DNA of 64,000 nt from Lysinibacillus piscis (lineage in GTDB: Bacteria > Bacillota > Bacilli > Bacillales_A > Planococcaceae): the NCBI RefSeq assembly GCF_026012395.1, contig NZ_BRZA01000001.1, forward strand, positions 806,001 to 870,000, given 5' to 3'. The translations under genes were made by a program, and so were the position numbers. This document shows positions 42,568-53,041 of the stretch, piece after piece. Each line of letters opens with the position of its first letter. Positions within the stretch are counted from its first letter, which is position 1. The notes beneath the pieces were generated by a model. The model did no database searches. It had not been told where the DNA came from and saw only the letters and a list, made by a program, of their open reading frames with translations.

Positions 42568-45500
42568 CTATTTTGCTGCCGCTTGAATTTCATCAAATGC
42601 CCAGTGGTTGCTTGGTACATCTGTGAATAATGGCGCTTGTTCTGTTGCTGTCACTTGGCGCTCGAATAAACGATTTAATACTTTTACTGCCTGCGCTCTT
42701 GTTAAATAGCCCTCTGGATTGAACGTTGTTGTGCTTGTACCTGTCATAATCCCTTGTGCACTTACTACTGCAATGGCTTCGGCTGCCCAGTAATTGTTGC
42801 TGACATCCTTAAATGCTTTTGCCTGCGAGTTAGCTACTTCACCATTTTCCGCTAACCAACGCGCTACAACCGTCGCCATTTGTGCTCGTGTAATGGAGCC
42901 ATTTGGATTGAAGGTTGTCTCTGTTGTGCCTTTGAATAAACCTGTTTCCTTCACAAATTCAATCGCATCTTTGGCATCATGTGTTGCTGTATCTGTAAAT
43001 GTTGCTGTTGCCTCTGGAATTTCGTTATCTGTTACATAACGCGCCATCATGCTCGCCATTTGTGCTCGTGTGACCGATGCTTCTGGGCGGAATGTGCCAT
43101 CTGCATAGCCTTTAATGTATGGCGTAGAGATTTGTTCCTCTACCACCACTTCCTCTTTCGGCTGCTCTTGTTTCACTGGCGCGTACAGAATCGAGAATGT
43201 CGAGAATTTCGTTACTTCAAATTGAATTCCCTTTGTCCCTGCTTTGAAATCCACCACTTGCCCACGTACAACCTCTTTCGTGCCATCACTATGCTCAATA
43301 TACACCGCTAGATTGTCCAACTGCTCCTGTGTTACATTTTGTGGTAATGGCAATGTTAGGGTCACAGGACGATTTTGCATATTCGTTTCAATCGTCATTG
43401 GTTGTCCTAGCAATGTGATTATGTCAGTGTTTGTTAATTGCTGTATACTTGCCTCTGCTTTGGCACGTTCCTCTAATTGCTGTTTTGTTGTCTGTGCTTT
43501 TACTGGCATGATACGGAAATAAAGCTCCTGATCAAAAGATTGTAACGAATTTTGTGGAACTATTATTTTCGATCCATCTGCCACAATTTCTAAATGTACT
43601 TGCCCCACTTTTAACAATGCCAAAACAATTTGTTCCATGATAATATCTGTCTGTTGTACACGATTTGCTGCATCCGTTGGCAACATGATACGGATTATAT
43701 TTGCATCATTCTCCCCTAACTTTTCTAAAGCTTCTTTTACACTTTGAGACGTTAGCGTCACACGATCTTGTACTGTACCATCTGCGTATCTTGTACGATT
43801 AACAACCGTTTTCGATACGCCCTGTCCATCCCCAGATTGTACATCCACCATGAATTGCTCACTTGTTGAATTTATTGCATCATTATCATCAACAGATGTG
43901 TTTTCTCCAATAGATGGTTGTGTTATCTCTGGAATAGTAGGTATATTCATCCCTTTTACTGTAACTACAAACGATTTTGTATCAGTAACATTGCCCTTAG
44001 TAATCGTTGCTGTTAACATCACTACGCTATCGTTTATAAGTGGTCGTATCACATTGCCATTTGGCTGTACGACTAATGGATTACTGGATAACCAGCTAAT
44101 GGTTGTACCTACTTGTCCATTAGTTAACAACTGTAGATTATTTGTCACATGTGCTACACTATCTCCCACCGTATAACCTATTTCTAATGCTTCTTTTGCT
44201 TGTGTCACAGCTTCCATATCAGTTTGACTCAATGCTTTCACATGGATGGTGAAATTTTTGCTTACCACAGCACTACCTTTGACAATTGTTGCTGTTAACG
44301 TGACTGGCTGATCTCCTTGTACATAGCTTGGTCTAATAACCATACCATCTGGTTGTATAATACTTACATTACTCGAAGACCAACTAATAATGGTTTGCTC
44401 AATACCTATTGTCGGTAATGTCAGTGGTTGCGTCACTATTGTAGCACTATCTCCTGTAGCATATCCAATTCCTAAAATAAGAGCTGCTTGTGCTACAGCT
44501 TGATCATCTGTTAATGGAGCTGGATTTGGTGTAATTACAACAGAAGCAAGAGACTCTAAGCTATCTCCCACACTATTCGTAACAATAACTGTAAAGGTAT
44601 AATCTGTGCCATTTGTTAAGCCTGTTACCATAATCGGACTTGTTGGCCCATTTGTCGCTAACGCTGGCTGTTCCATTCCTCCTGTGTACACTTTCACTGT
44701 GTAACTTGTAATTGGACTTCCTCCATCATTCATTGGAGCATCAAAACTTACTATTGCCTGTCCATTTCCTCCTACTGCCATTACATTTGTTGGGGCATCC
44801 GGTACTGTCATTGGTGCGATTGGTGTGACTGCACTGGATGCCGTTGATTCTGTGCTATCTCCTACGCTGTTTTTCGCAATCACTTTAAATGTATACGCTG
44901 TTCCATTCGTTAAACCTGTTACTGTAATTGGGCTCGCTGTCCCATTTTTCGCTAACGCTACTTGCTCGACTCCTCCTGTGTACACTTTCACTGTGTAACC
45001 TGTGATTGGGCTTCCTCCATCATTTGTTGGAGCTGTGAAATTCACTACTGCCTGTCCATTTCCTGCCGTTGCCGTTACACTCGTTGGCACATCTGGTACT
45101 GTGGCTGGTGCTATCGGTGTGACTGCACTGGATGCCGTTGATTCTGTGCTATCTCCTACACTATTTTTTGCAATCACTTTAAATGTGTACGCTGTTCCAT
45201 TCGTTAAACCTGTTACTGTAATTGGGCTCGCTGTCCCATTTTTCGCTAGCGCTACTTGCTCGACTCCTCCTGTGTACACTTTCACTGTGTAACCTGTGAT
45301 TGGGCTTCCTCCATCATTTATTGGAGCTGTGAAATTCACTACTGCCTGTCCATTTCCTGCCGTTGCCGTTACACTTGTTGGCGCATCTGGTGCTGTGGCT
45401 GGTGCTATCGGCGTGACCACACTGGATGCCGTTGATTCTGTGCTATCTCCTACGCTGTTTTTCGCGATCACTTTAAATGTGTACGCTGTTCCATTCGTTA

Positions 45501-47868
45501 AACCTGTTACTGTAATTGGGCTCGTTGTCCCATTTTTCGCTAACGCTGGCTGTTCCGTTCCTCCGATATACACTTTTACTGTGTAGCCTGTGATTGGGCT
45601 TCCTCCATCATTTGTTGGAGCTGTGAAATTTACTACTGCTTGTCCATTTCCTGCTGTTGCCGTTACACTCGTTGGCACATCTGGTACTGTGGCTGGTGCT
45701 ATCGGTGTGACTGCACTTGTTGCCGTTGATTCTGTGCTATCGCCTACACTATTTTTTGCAATCACTTTAAATGTGTACGCTGTTCCATTCGTTAAACCTG
45801 TTACTGTAATTGGGCTCGCTGTCCCATTTTTCGCTAACGCTACTTGCTCGACTCCTCCTGCGTACACTTTCACTGTGTAACCTGTGATTGGGCTTCCTCC
45901 ATCATTTATTGGAGCTGTGAAATTCACTACTGCCTGTCCATTTCCTGCCGTTGCCGTTACACTCGTTGGCACATCTGGTACTGTGGCTGGCGCTATTGGC
46001 GTGACCACACTGGATGCCACCGATTCTGCACTATCTCCTACGCTGTTTTTTGCAATCACTTTAAATGTATACGCTGTTCCATTCGTTAAACCTGTTACTG
46101 TAATTGGGCTCGCTGTCCCATTTTTCGCTAACGCTGGCTGTTCCGTTCCTCCGATGTACACTTTTACTGTGTAGCCTGTAATTGCACTTCCTCCATCATT
46201 TATTGGAGCTGTGAAATTTACTACTGCCTGTCCATTTCCTGCCGTTGCCGTTACACTCGTTGGCACATCTGGTGCTGTGGCTGGTGCTATCGGTGTGACT
46301 GCACTTGTTGCCGTTGATTCTGTGCTATCTCCTACACTGTTTTTTGCAATCACTTTAAATGTATACGCTGTTCCATTTGTTAAGCCTGTTACTGTAATTG
46401 GGCTCGTTGTCCCATTTTTCGCTAGCGCTACTTGCTCGACTCCTCCTGTGTACACTTTTACTGTGTAGCCTGTAATTGCACTTCCTCCATCATTTATTGG
46501 AGCTGTGAAATTTACTACTGCCTGTCCATTCCCTGCCGTTGCCGTTACACTTGTTGGTGCATCTGGACTAACAGGATTTTGACTACTTCTTAGTAACCAT
46601 AAATCATAATCAGCTCTACCATTTGTATCATTGATAATAAATGAAATATTTCCGTCAATATCCTTAAAAGGTGCGTAAAATCCATCATTACTGATAAGAG
46701 TAGGTAAACTAGCAATAAAATCTGCTGAGTAATCACGTACAAAAACACCTTCATTGTCGTAATATTCATAATAATTAGTCTTTATAGTTGAATCTTTATA
46801 AAAATAAGATAAAAAATAACCATTATCTGTTACAAAAATATCCTTTATTTCTCCCCATGAATGCAATTGTCTAATCATTACTTCATTAGTATAGGGTGTT
46901 CCATCCGCATTATATAATCTATAATATATATTTCTTGTATGAGTATTCGAGGATCCTGAAGTAGATTGTTTGCGGTATACAGTAAGAAACTTCCCATTAG
47001 CTAGGGTTTTGAATTGGAACATCGCATCCCCATCTGAAAGTCGATTAGCAATCACAAATGCATTTTGACCGTTTACTTGAATCGGTGTTGTTGAGTCATT
47101 TGCAAATATCATCCCCATATAGTTAGGATTATAATAAGAAAACATAACCATAAAACGTCCAGCTGAATCAGCTGCTATTTTATGTGTATACTGTGACAAA
47201 CCAGTAATTCCAGCTAAAGATGTAATAGATAACTGAGAAGCATCAACAGGTGTACCTGAAGTAGTGAACCTTCTTAAAGCATAGTTAGTTCCATCTGTTG
47301 CCCACACAAAAGCTAAATTACCATTGGAAAGCTGAGCAACCTCTGTAAATCTATTTAAGCTTCCAGATGCAGAGTTAATTTTTGTAGCTGGTACAACTTC
47401 AGTTCCACTTTGATTAATAATTTTAAAATAAGTATCTGTAAATCCTGTCCCTGCACTTTCACTATACCAATATACTAATATATTACCATTTGTAAGCCCT
47501 TTATATAAAACTGTGTCCGTATTATCATTTGCTCTAGGACTAATTACCACATTAGGTAGTTGAGTCAAAGTACCATCTTTATTAACTACAGTAGTATGGT
47601 AACTTCCGTTATTCCAATCACCCCAAATAACAAATAATTTATCTCCTAAAACAACAGGCTCTGTATAATTCCGAGAGTTTATATAGGAATCTATCGTCGT
47701 GCTATTTTCAATATCTTTTTTAATATTTCCAAAACTCACATTCATATTAGCTTGTACATTTACAGGTAATATACTTATAGTAAGCATCACTAATATAATG
47801 ATGACTTTTACAAATATATTGAACCCTTTATAAATTGCTTGCGATTTCAAAAAAGCTGTTTTTCTCAT
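42568..47868 (-). CDS. giant SLH surface protein with seven FN3 repeats
   Basis: A 1766-residue secreted protein. After a signal peptide (to about 42, ending PVNVQA) come a beta-rich region of about 400 residues with repeated aromatic-Gly motifs (propeller-like), seven fibronectin type III repeats of 98 residues (each opening about TSVTATAGNGQAVVNFTAP and ending IAKNSVGDS...TPIAP), two atrophied Ig-like domains (opening DDQAVAQAALILGIGYATGD and MEAVTQAKEALEIGYTVGD), a linker, and three SLH motifs. It should project from the S-layer; adhesion or polymer binding is inferred. ATG at 47868 has GAGGAGGAG upstream; the ATG at 47913 has none. The last 430 residues nearly match the protein at 10.5-13.0 kb. 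Confidence 0.9.
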   Translation of the reverse strand: MRKTAFLKSQAIYKGFNIFVKVIIILVMLTISILPVNVQANMNVSFGNIKKDIENSTTIDSYINSRNYTEPVVLGDKLFVIWGDWNNGSYHTTVVNKDGTLTQLPNVVISPRANDNTDTVLYKGLTNGNILVYWYSESAGTGFTDTYFKIINQSGTEVVPATKINSASGSLNRFTEVAQLSNGNLAFVWATDGTNYALRRFTTSGTPVDASQLSITSLAGITGLSQYTHKIAADSAGRFMVMFSYYNPNYMGMIFANDSTTPIQVNGQNAFVIANRLSDGDAMFQFKTLANGKFLTVYRKQSTSGSSNTHTRNIYYRLYNADGTPYTNEVMIRQLHSWGEIKDIFVTDNGYFLSYFYKDSTIKTNYYEYYDNEGVFVRDYSADFIASLPTLISNDGFYAPFKDIDGNISFIINDTNGRADYDLWLLRSSQNPVSPDAPTSVTATAGNGQAVVNFTAPINDGGSAITGYTVKVYTGGVEQVALAKNGTTSPITVTGLTNGTAYTFKVIAKNSVGDSTESTATSAVTPIAPATAPDVPTSVTATAGNGQAVVNFTAPINDGGSAITGYTVKVYIGGTEQPALAKNGTASPITVTGLTNGTAYTFKVIAKNSVGDSAESVASSVVTPIAPATVPDVPTSVTATAGNGQAVVNFTAPINDGGSPITGYTVKVYAGGVEQVALAKNGTASPITVTGLTNGTAYTFKVIAKNSVGDSTESTATSAVTPIAPATVPDVPTSVTATAGNGQAVVNFTAPTNDGGSPITGYTVKVYIGGTEQPALAKNGTTSPITVTGLTNGTAYTFKVIAKNSVGDSTESTASSVVTPIAPATAPDAPTSVTATAGNGQAVVNFTAPINDGGSPITGYTVKVYTGGVEQVALAKNGTASPITVTGLTNGTAYTFKVIAKNSVGDSTESTASSAVTPIAPATVPDVPTSVTATAGNGQAVVNFTAPTNDGGSPITGYTVKVYTGGVEQVALAKNGTASPITVTGLTNGTAYTFKVIAKNSVGDSTESTASSAVTPIAPMTVPDAPTNVMAVGGNGQAIVSFDAPMNDGGSPITSYTVKVYTGGMEQPALATNGPTSPIMVTGLTNGTDYTFTVIVTNSVGDSLESLASVVITPNPAPLTDDQAVAQAALILGIGYATGDSATIVTQPLTLPTIGIEQTIISWSSSNVSIIQPDGMVIRPSYVQGDQPVTLTATIVKGSAVVSKNFTIHVKALSQTDMEAVTQAKEALEIGYTVGDSVAHVTNNLQLLTNGQVGTTISWLSSNPLVVQPNGNVIRPLINDSVVMLTATITKGNVTDTKSFVVTVKGMNIPTIPEITQPSIGENTSVDDNDAINSTSEQFMVDVQSGDGQGVSKTVVNRTRYADGTVQDRVTLTSQSVKEALEKLGENDANIIRIMLPTDAANRVQQTDIIMEQIVLALLKVGQVHLEIVADGSKIIVPQNSLQSFDQELYFRIMPVKAQTTKQQLEERAKAEASIQQLTNTDIITLLGQPMTIETNMQNRPVTLTLPLPQNVTQEQLDNLAVYIEHSDGTKEVVRGQVVDFKAGTKGIQFEVTKFSTFSILYAPVKQEQPKEEVVVEEQISTPYIKGYADGTFRPEASVTRAQMASMMARYVTDNEIPEATATFTDTATHDAKDAIEFVKETGLFKGTTETTFNPNGSITRAQMATVVARWLAENGEVANSQAKAFKDVSNNYWAAEAIAVVSAQGIMTGTSTTTFNPEGYLTRAQAVKVLNRLFERQVTATEQAPLFTDVPSNHWAFDEIQAAAK
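44525..46562 (-). repeat. seven tandem 294-bp FN3-coding repeats
   Basis: Six units are almost the same at DNA level and the seventh (44525 to about 44815) is more diverged. Single-base variants alternate among units (for example IGGTEQP against TGGVEQV in the proteins), which points to recent duplication and recombination among units. Confidence 0.9.
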
Positions 47869-48528
47869 CCTCTTATGCTCCTCCTCATATAAAATTTTAA
47901 AAAAATGTACCAAAGTTTAACTGGAAGTGTATAAAATCCATTATTACATTAAAAGGTTAAAATTCAGTTAAAAAATTAACTTTTCTAAAAATTTTTTTAT
48001 GCAATATTTATTAATAAAACCTAGTCATTCAAAAGTCAGTGGATATTTTTAAATTACATATTAATACATCTGTTTACAGTATGTTCATATTCACAATGCA
48101 CATGTGGAAATTTACCGCTATTTTCATAAAAAATAAGCGTAGATACAACCATTTTATACTGTCTATCCCATTATCAATTTCAATTATTCTCACTTTAATT
48201 TTACTAACTGTCATTGTCCTACTAATTATCTATTTCAATATTTATAATTGTTACTGTAACTTAAATTTCTTCTTTGTTTGCTAGCTTATCTATCTACGTA
48301 GTGACTTTTAGTAACAACGTAGTGCCCAAAGATATAGTCCATCTTTTTAATCTAAATATTTCTTTTCTTCCTTATATTTTTTGGTGAATGAATCACCTTA
48401 TTTTAGACAAATTTCAGTTGCAAATTTTTGAAAAACGCTACTTACTGATTTTTCACAACAAAAAACTGACTTCGCCTATTGCTCAAAGTCAGTCTTGCTT
48501 CTATTGTTATGAATTGTTTGATTATATT
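47869..48528. other. 660-bp AT-rich region without a clear gene
   Basis: It holds the 5' region of the surface-protein gene and the terminator of the Sm-like gene. A hydrophobic 81-codon ORF at 48039-48284 has no ribosome site and unlikely composition, so I do not call it. I see nothing else. Confidence 0.55.
48465..48493 (-). terminator. terminator of the mgtE unit
   Basis: An 8-bp stem (ACTGACTT / AAGTCAGT) followed on the minus strand by TTTTTTG, past the stop of the Sm-like gene. Confidence 0.75.
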
Positions 48529-48906
48529 TTATATCGTCGGCAATTGCTTCCCACGCCATAATATTTGTACAATATCCTCAAAATAAATGATTTCCTGTGT
48601 TTGTAATTCTAATGATGTTAATAGTAAGGAATCCGTCTGCACGTCTGATGCTGTACCACTTAGCTTGCGTCCATCCTTTAATGTGACAAATAAAGGCTGG
48701 TAGGCTTTTTGACGGAAAGGTTTTTCTAAAAATTGTAGCTGTTTCAGCAAATATGGATCCACTGGCTCCTCGTCTACTACTGCATGTAGCACATCTTCCT
48801 TCACATAAACGGATGTGCTTTCATCTAAATCAAAATCATGCAGCACCTTCGAAATTTCTAAAAAATACGATGGTGATTTGATAAATAAACGTGGCTCTCG
48901 CTCCAC
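48529..48906 (-). CDS. hypothetical protein with Sm-like C-terminal half
   Basis: I do not recognise the family. Of 125 residues, the first 60 are acidic and mixed (SPSYFLEISKVLHDFDLDES), and the last 60 look like an Sm/Hfq-like barrel strand pattern: PLFVTLKDGRKLSGTASDV, then SLLLTSLELQTQEIIYFEDI. The GTG at 48906 is my choice; an ATG at 48951 lies 8 bp after the mgtE stop without a ribosome site. It follows mgtE directly and shares its terminator, so the two are probably co-transcribed. Confidence 0.6.
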   Translation of the reverse strand: MEREPRLFIKSPSYFLEISKVLHDFDLDESTSVYVKEDVLHAVVDEEPVDPYLLKQLQFLEKPFRQKAYQPLFVTLKDGRKLSGTASDVQTDSLLLTSLELQTQEIIYFEDIVQILWRGKQLPTI

Positions 48907-48958
48907 ATGCTTCACTTCCCTTTTTTCATACAATATGCAAAAGGGAATCATTTGGTTC

Positions 48959-50335
48959 TTAGCCTACCTGACTCAAAAAGGCCGTAGCTAAGCCTAAATA
49001 AATTAAAATACTCGTAATATCATTAATTGTTGTGATAAATGGTCCTGATGCTACAGCAGGGTCAATTTTTAAACGATGCATTAATAAAGGAATAAAGGAA
49101 CCGGCAAGTGTAGCTACTAAAATAGAGCAGCATAATGCCGCACCAACAAGCATTCCTAGAACAAGCTCTTGCTTCCAAATATAGACGATGCCAATGACAA
49201 TAAGTCCACATGTAATCCCTGACATTAAGCCTGTCCCCGCTTCACGCATTAGCAATTTAATTTTACTGTATTCCTCCACATCTCCAGTCGCAATTCCTCG
49301 AATCGCTACTGCCAATGCCTGTGTGCCACTATTTCCTGAAGTACCTGAAATCAATGGAATAAAGACAGCGAGTAATGCCACTTGTTCTAAAGTTGCCTCG
49401 AATTGTCCCATTAAATTAGCTGTGAGCATTCCTAAAAATAATAAAACAACAAGCCATGGCAAACGTTTTTTCGCCGCTTGTAATGAGGTAATATCGAATT
49501 TATCCATATCCGAAATACCCGCTAATTTCGAGTAGTCTTCCGATGCTTCTTCATCAATAACATCAATAATATCATCGACTGTAATAATCCCTAGTAGCTC
49601 TCCCTTATCATCAATAACAGGTGTCGCTAAGAAATTATAGTCCTTTATAATTTGTGCGACTTCCTCTTGGTCATCATTGACGTGTACCATCACTACACGT
49701 TCATTCATAATCGAACGAATCAATGTATCCTCATCTGCAATGATTAAGTCACGCAATGAAATAACACCTGTTAAACGATGTTCATCATCTACCACGAAAA
49801 TATAATAAATGGTTTCTGCATCTGGTGCTTCTTTGCGTAAAATTGTCATGGCTGAGCGCACTGTGGAGTTTTCTGGAATCGCCACATACTCAGTTGTCAT
49901 AATCGAACCAGCTGTATATTCATCATAGCTTAAAAGCTCATTAATTTCTTCGGCTGCTTCTTCATCCATCATACCTAAATAGCTTTCACGCTGTTCTGTA
50001 TCTAACTCATTTAATACATCTGCCGCATCATCGGCATACATATGAGAAAGCATGGATGCCCCATACGCTGGCTCCATTTCTGCTAAATACGCTGTATATT
50101 CATCATCCTCAATATCAATAACCTCGAAAATATCAGCCATTTCCGTCGGAGACAAGAACGAGTAGATAATTTTCCTTATATCAGGCTCCACCTTTTCGTA
50201 AAACGTTGCCTGATCATATGGATGTAGCTCTAAAAATTCATCACGAAAGGCATCAATATCATGTGCCTCTAGCATTTGTCGTAGATGAGCTTCATCGAAT
50301 TGTACATCATTTCTTTCATTTTTTTCTTCTATCAC
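48959..50335 (-). CDS. mgtE: MgtE magnesium transporter
   Basis: A 458-residue channel protein: an N-terminal helical domain (1-130, QATFYEKVEPDIRKIIYSFL), two CBS domains (about 140-260, ATPVIDDKGELLGIITVDDI), a connecting helix (DMDKFDITSLQAAKKRLPW), and five membrane helices (about 285-455) with SGNSGTQALAVAIRG. MgtE admits magnesium and is gated by magnesium bound to the N and CBS domains. The start is GTG with AAGGAGGGG. Upstream I see no M-box riboswitch, which is common for mgtE in Bacillus. Confidence 0.95.
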   Translation of the reverse strand: MIEEKNERNDVQFDEAHLRQMLEAHDIDAFRDEFLELHPYDQATFYEKVEPDIRKIIYSFLSPTEMADIFEVIDIEDDEYTAYLAEMEPAYGASMLSHMYADDAADVLNELDTEQRESYLGMMDEEAAEEINELLSYDEYTAGSIMTTEYVAIPENSTVRSAMTILRKEAPDAETIYYIFVVDDEHRLTGVISLRDLIIADEDTLIRSIMNERVVMVHVNDDQEEVAQIIKDYNFLATPVIDDKGELLGIITVDDIIDVIDEEASEDYSKLAGISDMDKFDITSLQAAKKRLPWLVVLLFLGMLTANLMGQFEATLEQVALLAVFIPLISGTSGNSGTQALAVAIRGIATGDVEEYSKIKLLMREAGTGLMSGITCGLIVIGIVYIWKQELVLGMLVGAALCCSILVATLAGSFIPLLMHRLKIDPAVASGPFITTINDITSILIYLGLATAFLSQVG

Positions 50336-50494
50336 GCTTGTCCCCTCCTTCCGAACGTTCCTCTCTACCTACTATATAATAGTGTGTACTATGCTATAGG
50401 GCAAACCCTTTTTTTATCTGTTTCTGTAGAATCCATTATTACCTCAAAAAGGCTCTATTTTACCTTGTTTTTTTGAAGAGATACTTTTTCAAGT

Positions 50495-50540
50495 AAGCTC
50501 GAAAAAATCCAGACACAATTCGGCTGTAGCGTAATTGATT
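50495..50540 (-). repeat. dispersed repeat R2, partial inverted copy
   Basis: On the minus strand it reads TCAATTACGCTACAGCC, then GTGTCTGGATTTTTTCGAG. It matches 62678-62720 apart from a small insertion and point changes. Confidence 0.7.
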
Positions 50541-50589
50541 ATACATGAGAATGTTCATTTCTTTGTTAATAACGTGTAAAAAATACGAA

Positions 50590-50619
50590 GGAGATGTCCG
50601 TTTTGCGAACATCTCCGCC
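50590..50619 (-). terminator. terminator of the yjbL-relQ-nadK-rluA unit
   Basis: An inverted repeat GGAGATGTCCG / CGAACATCTCC (paired core GGAGATGT / ACATCTCC) about 20 bp past the synthase stop. On the minus strand it is followed by TTCGTATTTTTTAC. Confidence 0.7.
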
Positions 50620-50641
50620 CTATTTTCTCAACATTGCCCAT

Positions 50642-51568
50642 TTACAGTAATAATCGCTGAATATCATCTGCTAGACGACTTGTCACATGCAATGCCTGCT
50701 TTGTCAATGGCTGCATCATCTCTAATGAAACACAATGCAATGCCTGTCTACCAATATGTTGACGAGAGCCTCCATACAATTCATCTCCTACTAATGGATG
50801 TCCAATAAACGCCATATGCACACGGATTTGATGTGTACGTCCTGTGTGTAGCTTGAGGCGTACATACGTCATTGGCTCATCCTCTAACCAAAAACGCTGT
50901 AATACCGTCACATCGGTATGAGCAAATTGACCGTCTGCTCGCACCTCTCGTTCAATAATGCTACTCTCTTTACGACCAATTGGCATTTGTATTGTTTGAT
51001 AGTCCTGTGCCAAATGCCCATGTACAATGGCTTCATATTGACGAGAGATATCTCGTTTACGTTGTGCCAAGCCTGTTAAATGATGAATATGCGCATGTTT
51101 TGCAATACAAAGTAAGCCAGACGTATCTCGATCAAGCCTTGTGACAATATGCACAGTGGATGCTACATTTTGTTGTTGAAAATAACCGCAAACAAAATTG
51201 GCTACACTTTTCGTCGGATGTTCACGTGAAGGAATCGTACTTTGATAAGGTGGCTTATTGAGTATTAGTAATGCCTCATCCTCATAGACAATCTCTAAAT
51301 TACCATGTTCTACAACTAAGCCTTCACTTCTTTCCTCTAATGGAAACTTCACTGTTACCAAATCTCCTTGAGAAAGAGGATACCTAACATTTTGTTCGAT
51401 ACCATTAACGGTTAAGAGACCTCCACCAAATTTAATGGAGGTTAATGCTCGTTTAGAGATGGACCATTCTTGTAAAGCTTCCCGTAATAGTTGGCCATCT
51501 TGTGTTGCGATAAACTGCATTGTAAATCTAGAATCCGTGCCACTATTCATTGGCAATAAATGACTCAT
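50642..51568 (-). CDS. yjbO: RluA-family 23S rRNA/tRNA pseudouridine synthase (YjbO-like)
   Basis: A 308-residue enzyme converting uridine to pseudouridine in RNA. An S4-like N-terminal region ([20 protein letters not shown]) precedes the catalytic domain with the Asp motif [16 protein letters not shown], the segment YEAIVHGHL, and [20 protein letters not shown]. It overlaps the end of nadK; ATG at 51568 follows GGGAGCG, and ATG at 51550 is a possible alternative. Gene order with nadK, relQ and yjbL matches B. subtilis. Confidence 0.92.
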   Translation of the reverse strand: MSHLLPMNSGTDSRFTMQFIATQDGQLLREALQEWSISKRALTSIKFGGGLLTVNGIEQNVRYPLSQGDLVTVKFPLEERSEGLVVEHGNLEIVYEDEALLILNKPPYQSTIPSREHPTKSVANFVCGYFQQQNVASTVHIVTRLDRDTSGLLCIAKHAHIHHLTGLAQRKRDISRQYEAIVHGHLAQDYQTIQMPIGRKESSIIEREVRADGQFAHTDVTVLQRFWLEDEPMTYVRLKLHTGRTHQIRVHMAFIGHPLVGDELYGGSRQHIGRQALHCVSLEMMQPLTKQALHVTSRLADDIQRLLL

Positions 51569-52337
51569 GTACACGCTCCCAAAATGGGAATGGGCGGAAA
51601 CGTGCAAAGCGCACCTTTTCATCAGCTACATTAAAGGCAATTGACTTCACATCGCCCTGTGACACTTTTAGATGATCTACTGTCATATGGAAATTTTGTC
51701 CGTTCACTGGACGCAATACACAATGATGATGTGCAGGCAAAATTAATGGTGAGCCGACCGTACGGAAAACACGATTATTGATGGACGCTATTTCCGTTAG
51801 TTGAATAGCTGCTAATGTCGGATGGAGAATCGCCCCACCTAATGCTTTATTATAAGCTGTACTACCTGAAGGCGTTGAAATACATAAGCCATCACCACGG
51901 AAGCGTTCAAATAAATTACCATTCAACTCCACATCGATGACCAATGTGACATCAGGCGATTTGACAGTCGCTTCATTTAACGCTAAATACGTGTTGGACT
52001 CCGCATTATGATGCTCTACCTGAATTTCTAATAAAGGATACTCCACTACATTAAAATCTTTTTTAGCAATGGATAATACGAGTTTTTCTAATTCAGATGG
52101 TTTCCAATCCGCATAAAATCCAAGATGTCCTGTATGAATCCCTACAAAAGCAACTTGATCTAGTAAATGTGAGTAACGATGAAAGGCGTGTAATAACGTA
52201 CCATCACCACCAATGGAAATAACAACTTCTGGCATATCCTCATCATAGGTTAACCCAAAATCTTGTAAGTAATTCCGAGCTAACTCCATTAGTTCATTTG
52301 ATTGTGCATCTCGACGTGATTGAATTGCAAATTTCAT
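51543..52337 (-). CDS. nadK: NAD kinase
   Basis: A 264-residue enzyme phosphorylating NAD to NADP. It shows the GGDGT motif in [15 protein letters not shown], the NE/D motif in [12 protein letters not shown], and [17 protein letters not shown]. The ATG overlaps the relQ stop by one base (TAATG), so translation of NAD kinase is coupled to the alarmone synthetase, as in other Bacillales. Confidence 0.95.
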   Translation of the reverse strand: MKFAIQSRRDAQSNELMELARNYLQDFGLTYDEDMPEVVISIGGDGTLLHAFHRYSHLLDQVAFVGIHTGHLGFYADWKPSELEKLVLSIAKKDFNVVEYPLLEIQVEHHNAESNTYLALNEATVKSPDVTLVIDVELNGNLFERFRGDGLCISTPSGSTAYNKALGGAILHPTLAAIQLTEIASINNRVFRTVGSPLILPAHHHCVLRPVNGQNFHMTVDHLKVSQGDVKSIAFNVADEKVRFARFRPFPFWERVHESFIANE

Positions 52338-53005
52338 TATGTATCACGCTCCTTTTCTGATAATAAAGTTGGATTCGATGCTTCCTTATACTCACTGAAA
52401 TATGCCTGTGCCTCCTGAATTTCACTGCGGATTGAAGACATTTCCTCATCTAATCGAAAAGCGGCTTCTGCTGCACTTTGCAATCGATTTTTTATTTCTT
52501 CTGGAAACATCCCTTTATATTTATAATTTAAAGAATGCTCAATAGAAGCCCAAAAATTCATTGCCAATGTACGGATTTGAATTTCTGCTAATACGACTTT
52601 TCTTCCTTGAATTGTTTCAACTGGATATTCGACAATCATATGGTACGAACGATAACCACTTTGTTTGCTTTGTGCAATATAATTCCGCTCTTCCACAACA
52701 CGCATATCATTACGCTGACGAATTAGTTCCACTACAGTTGAAATATCATCAACAAATTGACACATAATGCGTACACCTGCAATATCTCCTAGTGTATCGC
52801 CTAATTCTTTTGAAGGCTCAAATGCTAGCCCCTTTTCTAATGTTTTATCATATATACTAGCTAAAGGTTTCACACGTCCTGTCACAAATTCAATAGGTGA
52901 ATTAGCATTAACAATGCCAAATTGTGTACGCATACCCTTTAGCTTAATTTTCAGCTCATCTACAGCTTGCTTATATGGACTTAAAAATTTTTCCCATTGT
53001 CCCAT
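52337..53005 (-). CDS. relQ: small alarmone synthetase RelQ (YjbM/SasB)
   Basis: A 222-residue single-domain (p)ppGpp synthetase without hydrolase or TGS domains. Motifs: [41 protein letters not shown] and [18 protein letters not shown]. It transfers pyrophosphate from ATP to GDP or GTP under wall and other stresses and is allosterically activated by pppGpp (family knowledge). ATG at 53005 follows GGGAGG at 8 bp. Confidence 0.94.
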   Translation of the reverse strand: MGQWEKFLSPYKQAVDELKIKLKGMRTQFGIVNANSPIEFVTGRVKPLASIYDKTLEKGLAFEPSKELGDTLGDIAGVRIMCQFVDDISTVVELIRQRNDMRVVEERNYIAQSKQSGYRSYHMIVEYPVETIQGRKVVLAEIQIRTLAMNFWASIEHSLNYKYKGMFPEEIKNRLQSAAEAAFRLDEEMSSIRSEIQEAQAYFSEYKEASNPTLLSEKERDT

Positions 53006-53041
53006 CGTAAAACCTCCCGACACTCGGTACAACGTTGACCT

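Larger units (their letters stand above)
50336..50641. other. intergenic region with repeat R2 copy
   Basis: This 306-bp stretch has no gene. It holds the mgtE 5' region, an inverted copy of repeat R2 (50495-50540) and the 3' end of the synthase transcript (GGAGATGTCCG...CGAACATCTCC, 50590-50619, a likely terminator hairpin). Confidence 0.55.

Noticed and set aside
45002-46468. Series of 81-96-codon plus-strand ORFs across the FN3 array
   Set aside because: They repeat every 294 bp opposite the coding repeats, lack ribosome sites, and arise from the codon pattern of the sense gene.
48039-48284. Hydrophobic 81-codon ORF upstream of the giant surface-protein gene
   Set aside because: No ribosome site, low-complexity AT-rich composition and no recognisable features.
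50336-50500. M-box riboswitch upstream of mgtE
   Set aside because: The conserved M-box segments could not be found by eye; only a ribosome site and AT-rich sequence are visible.
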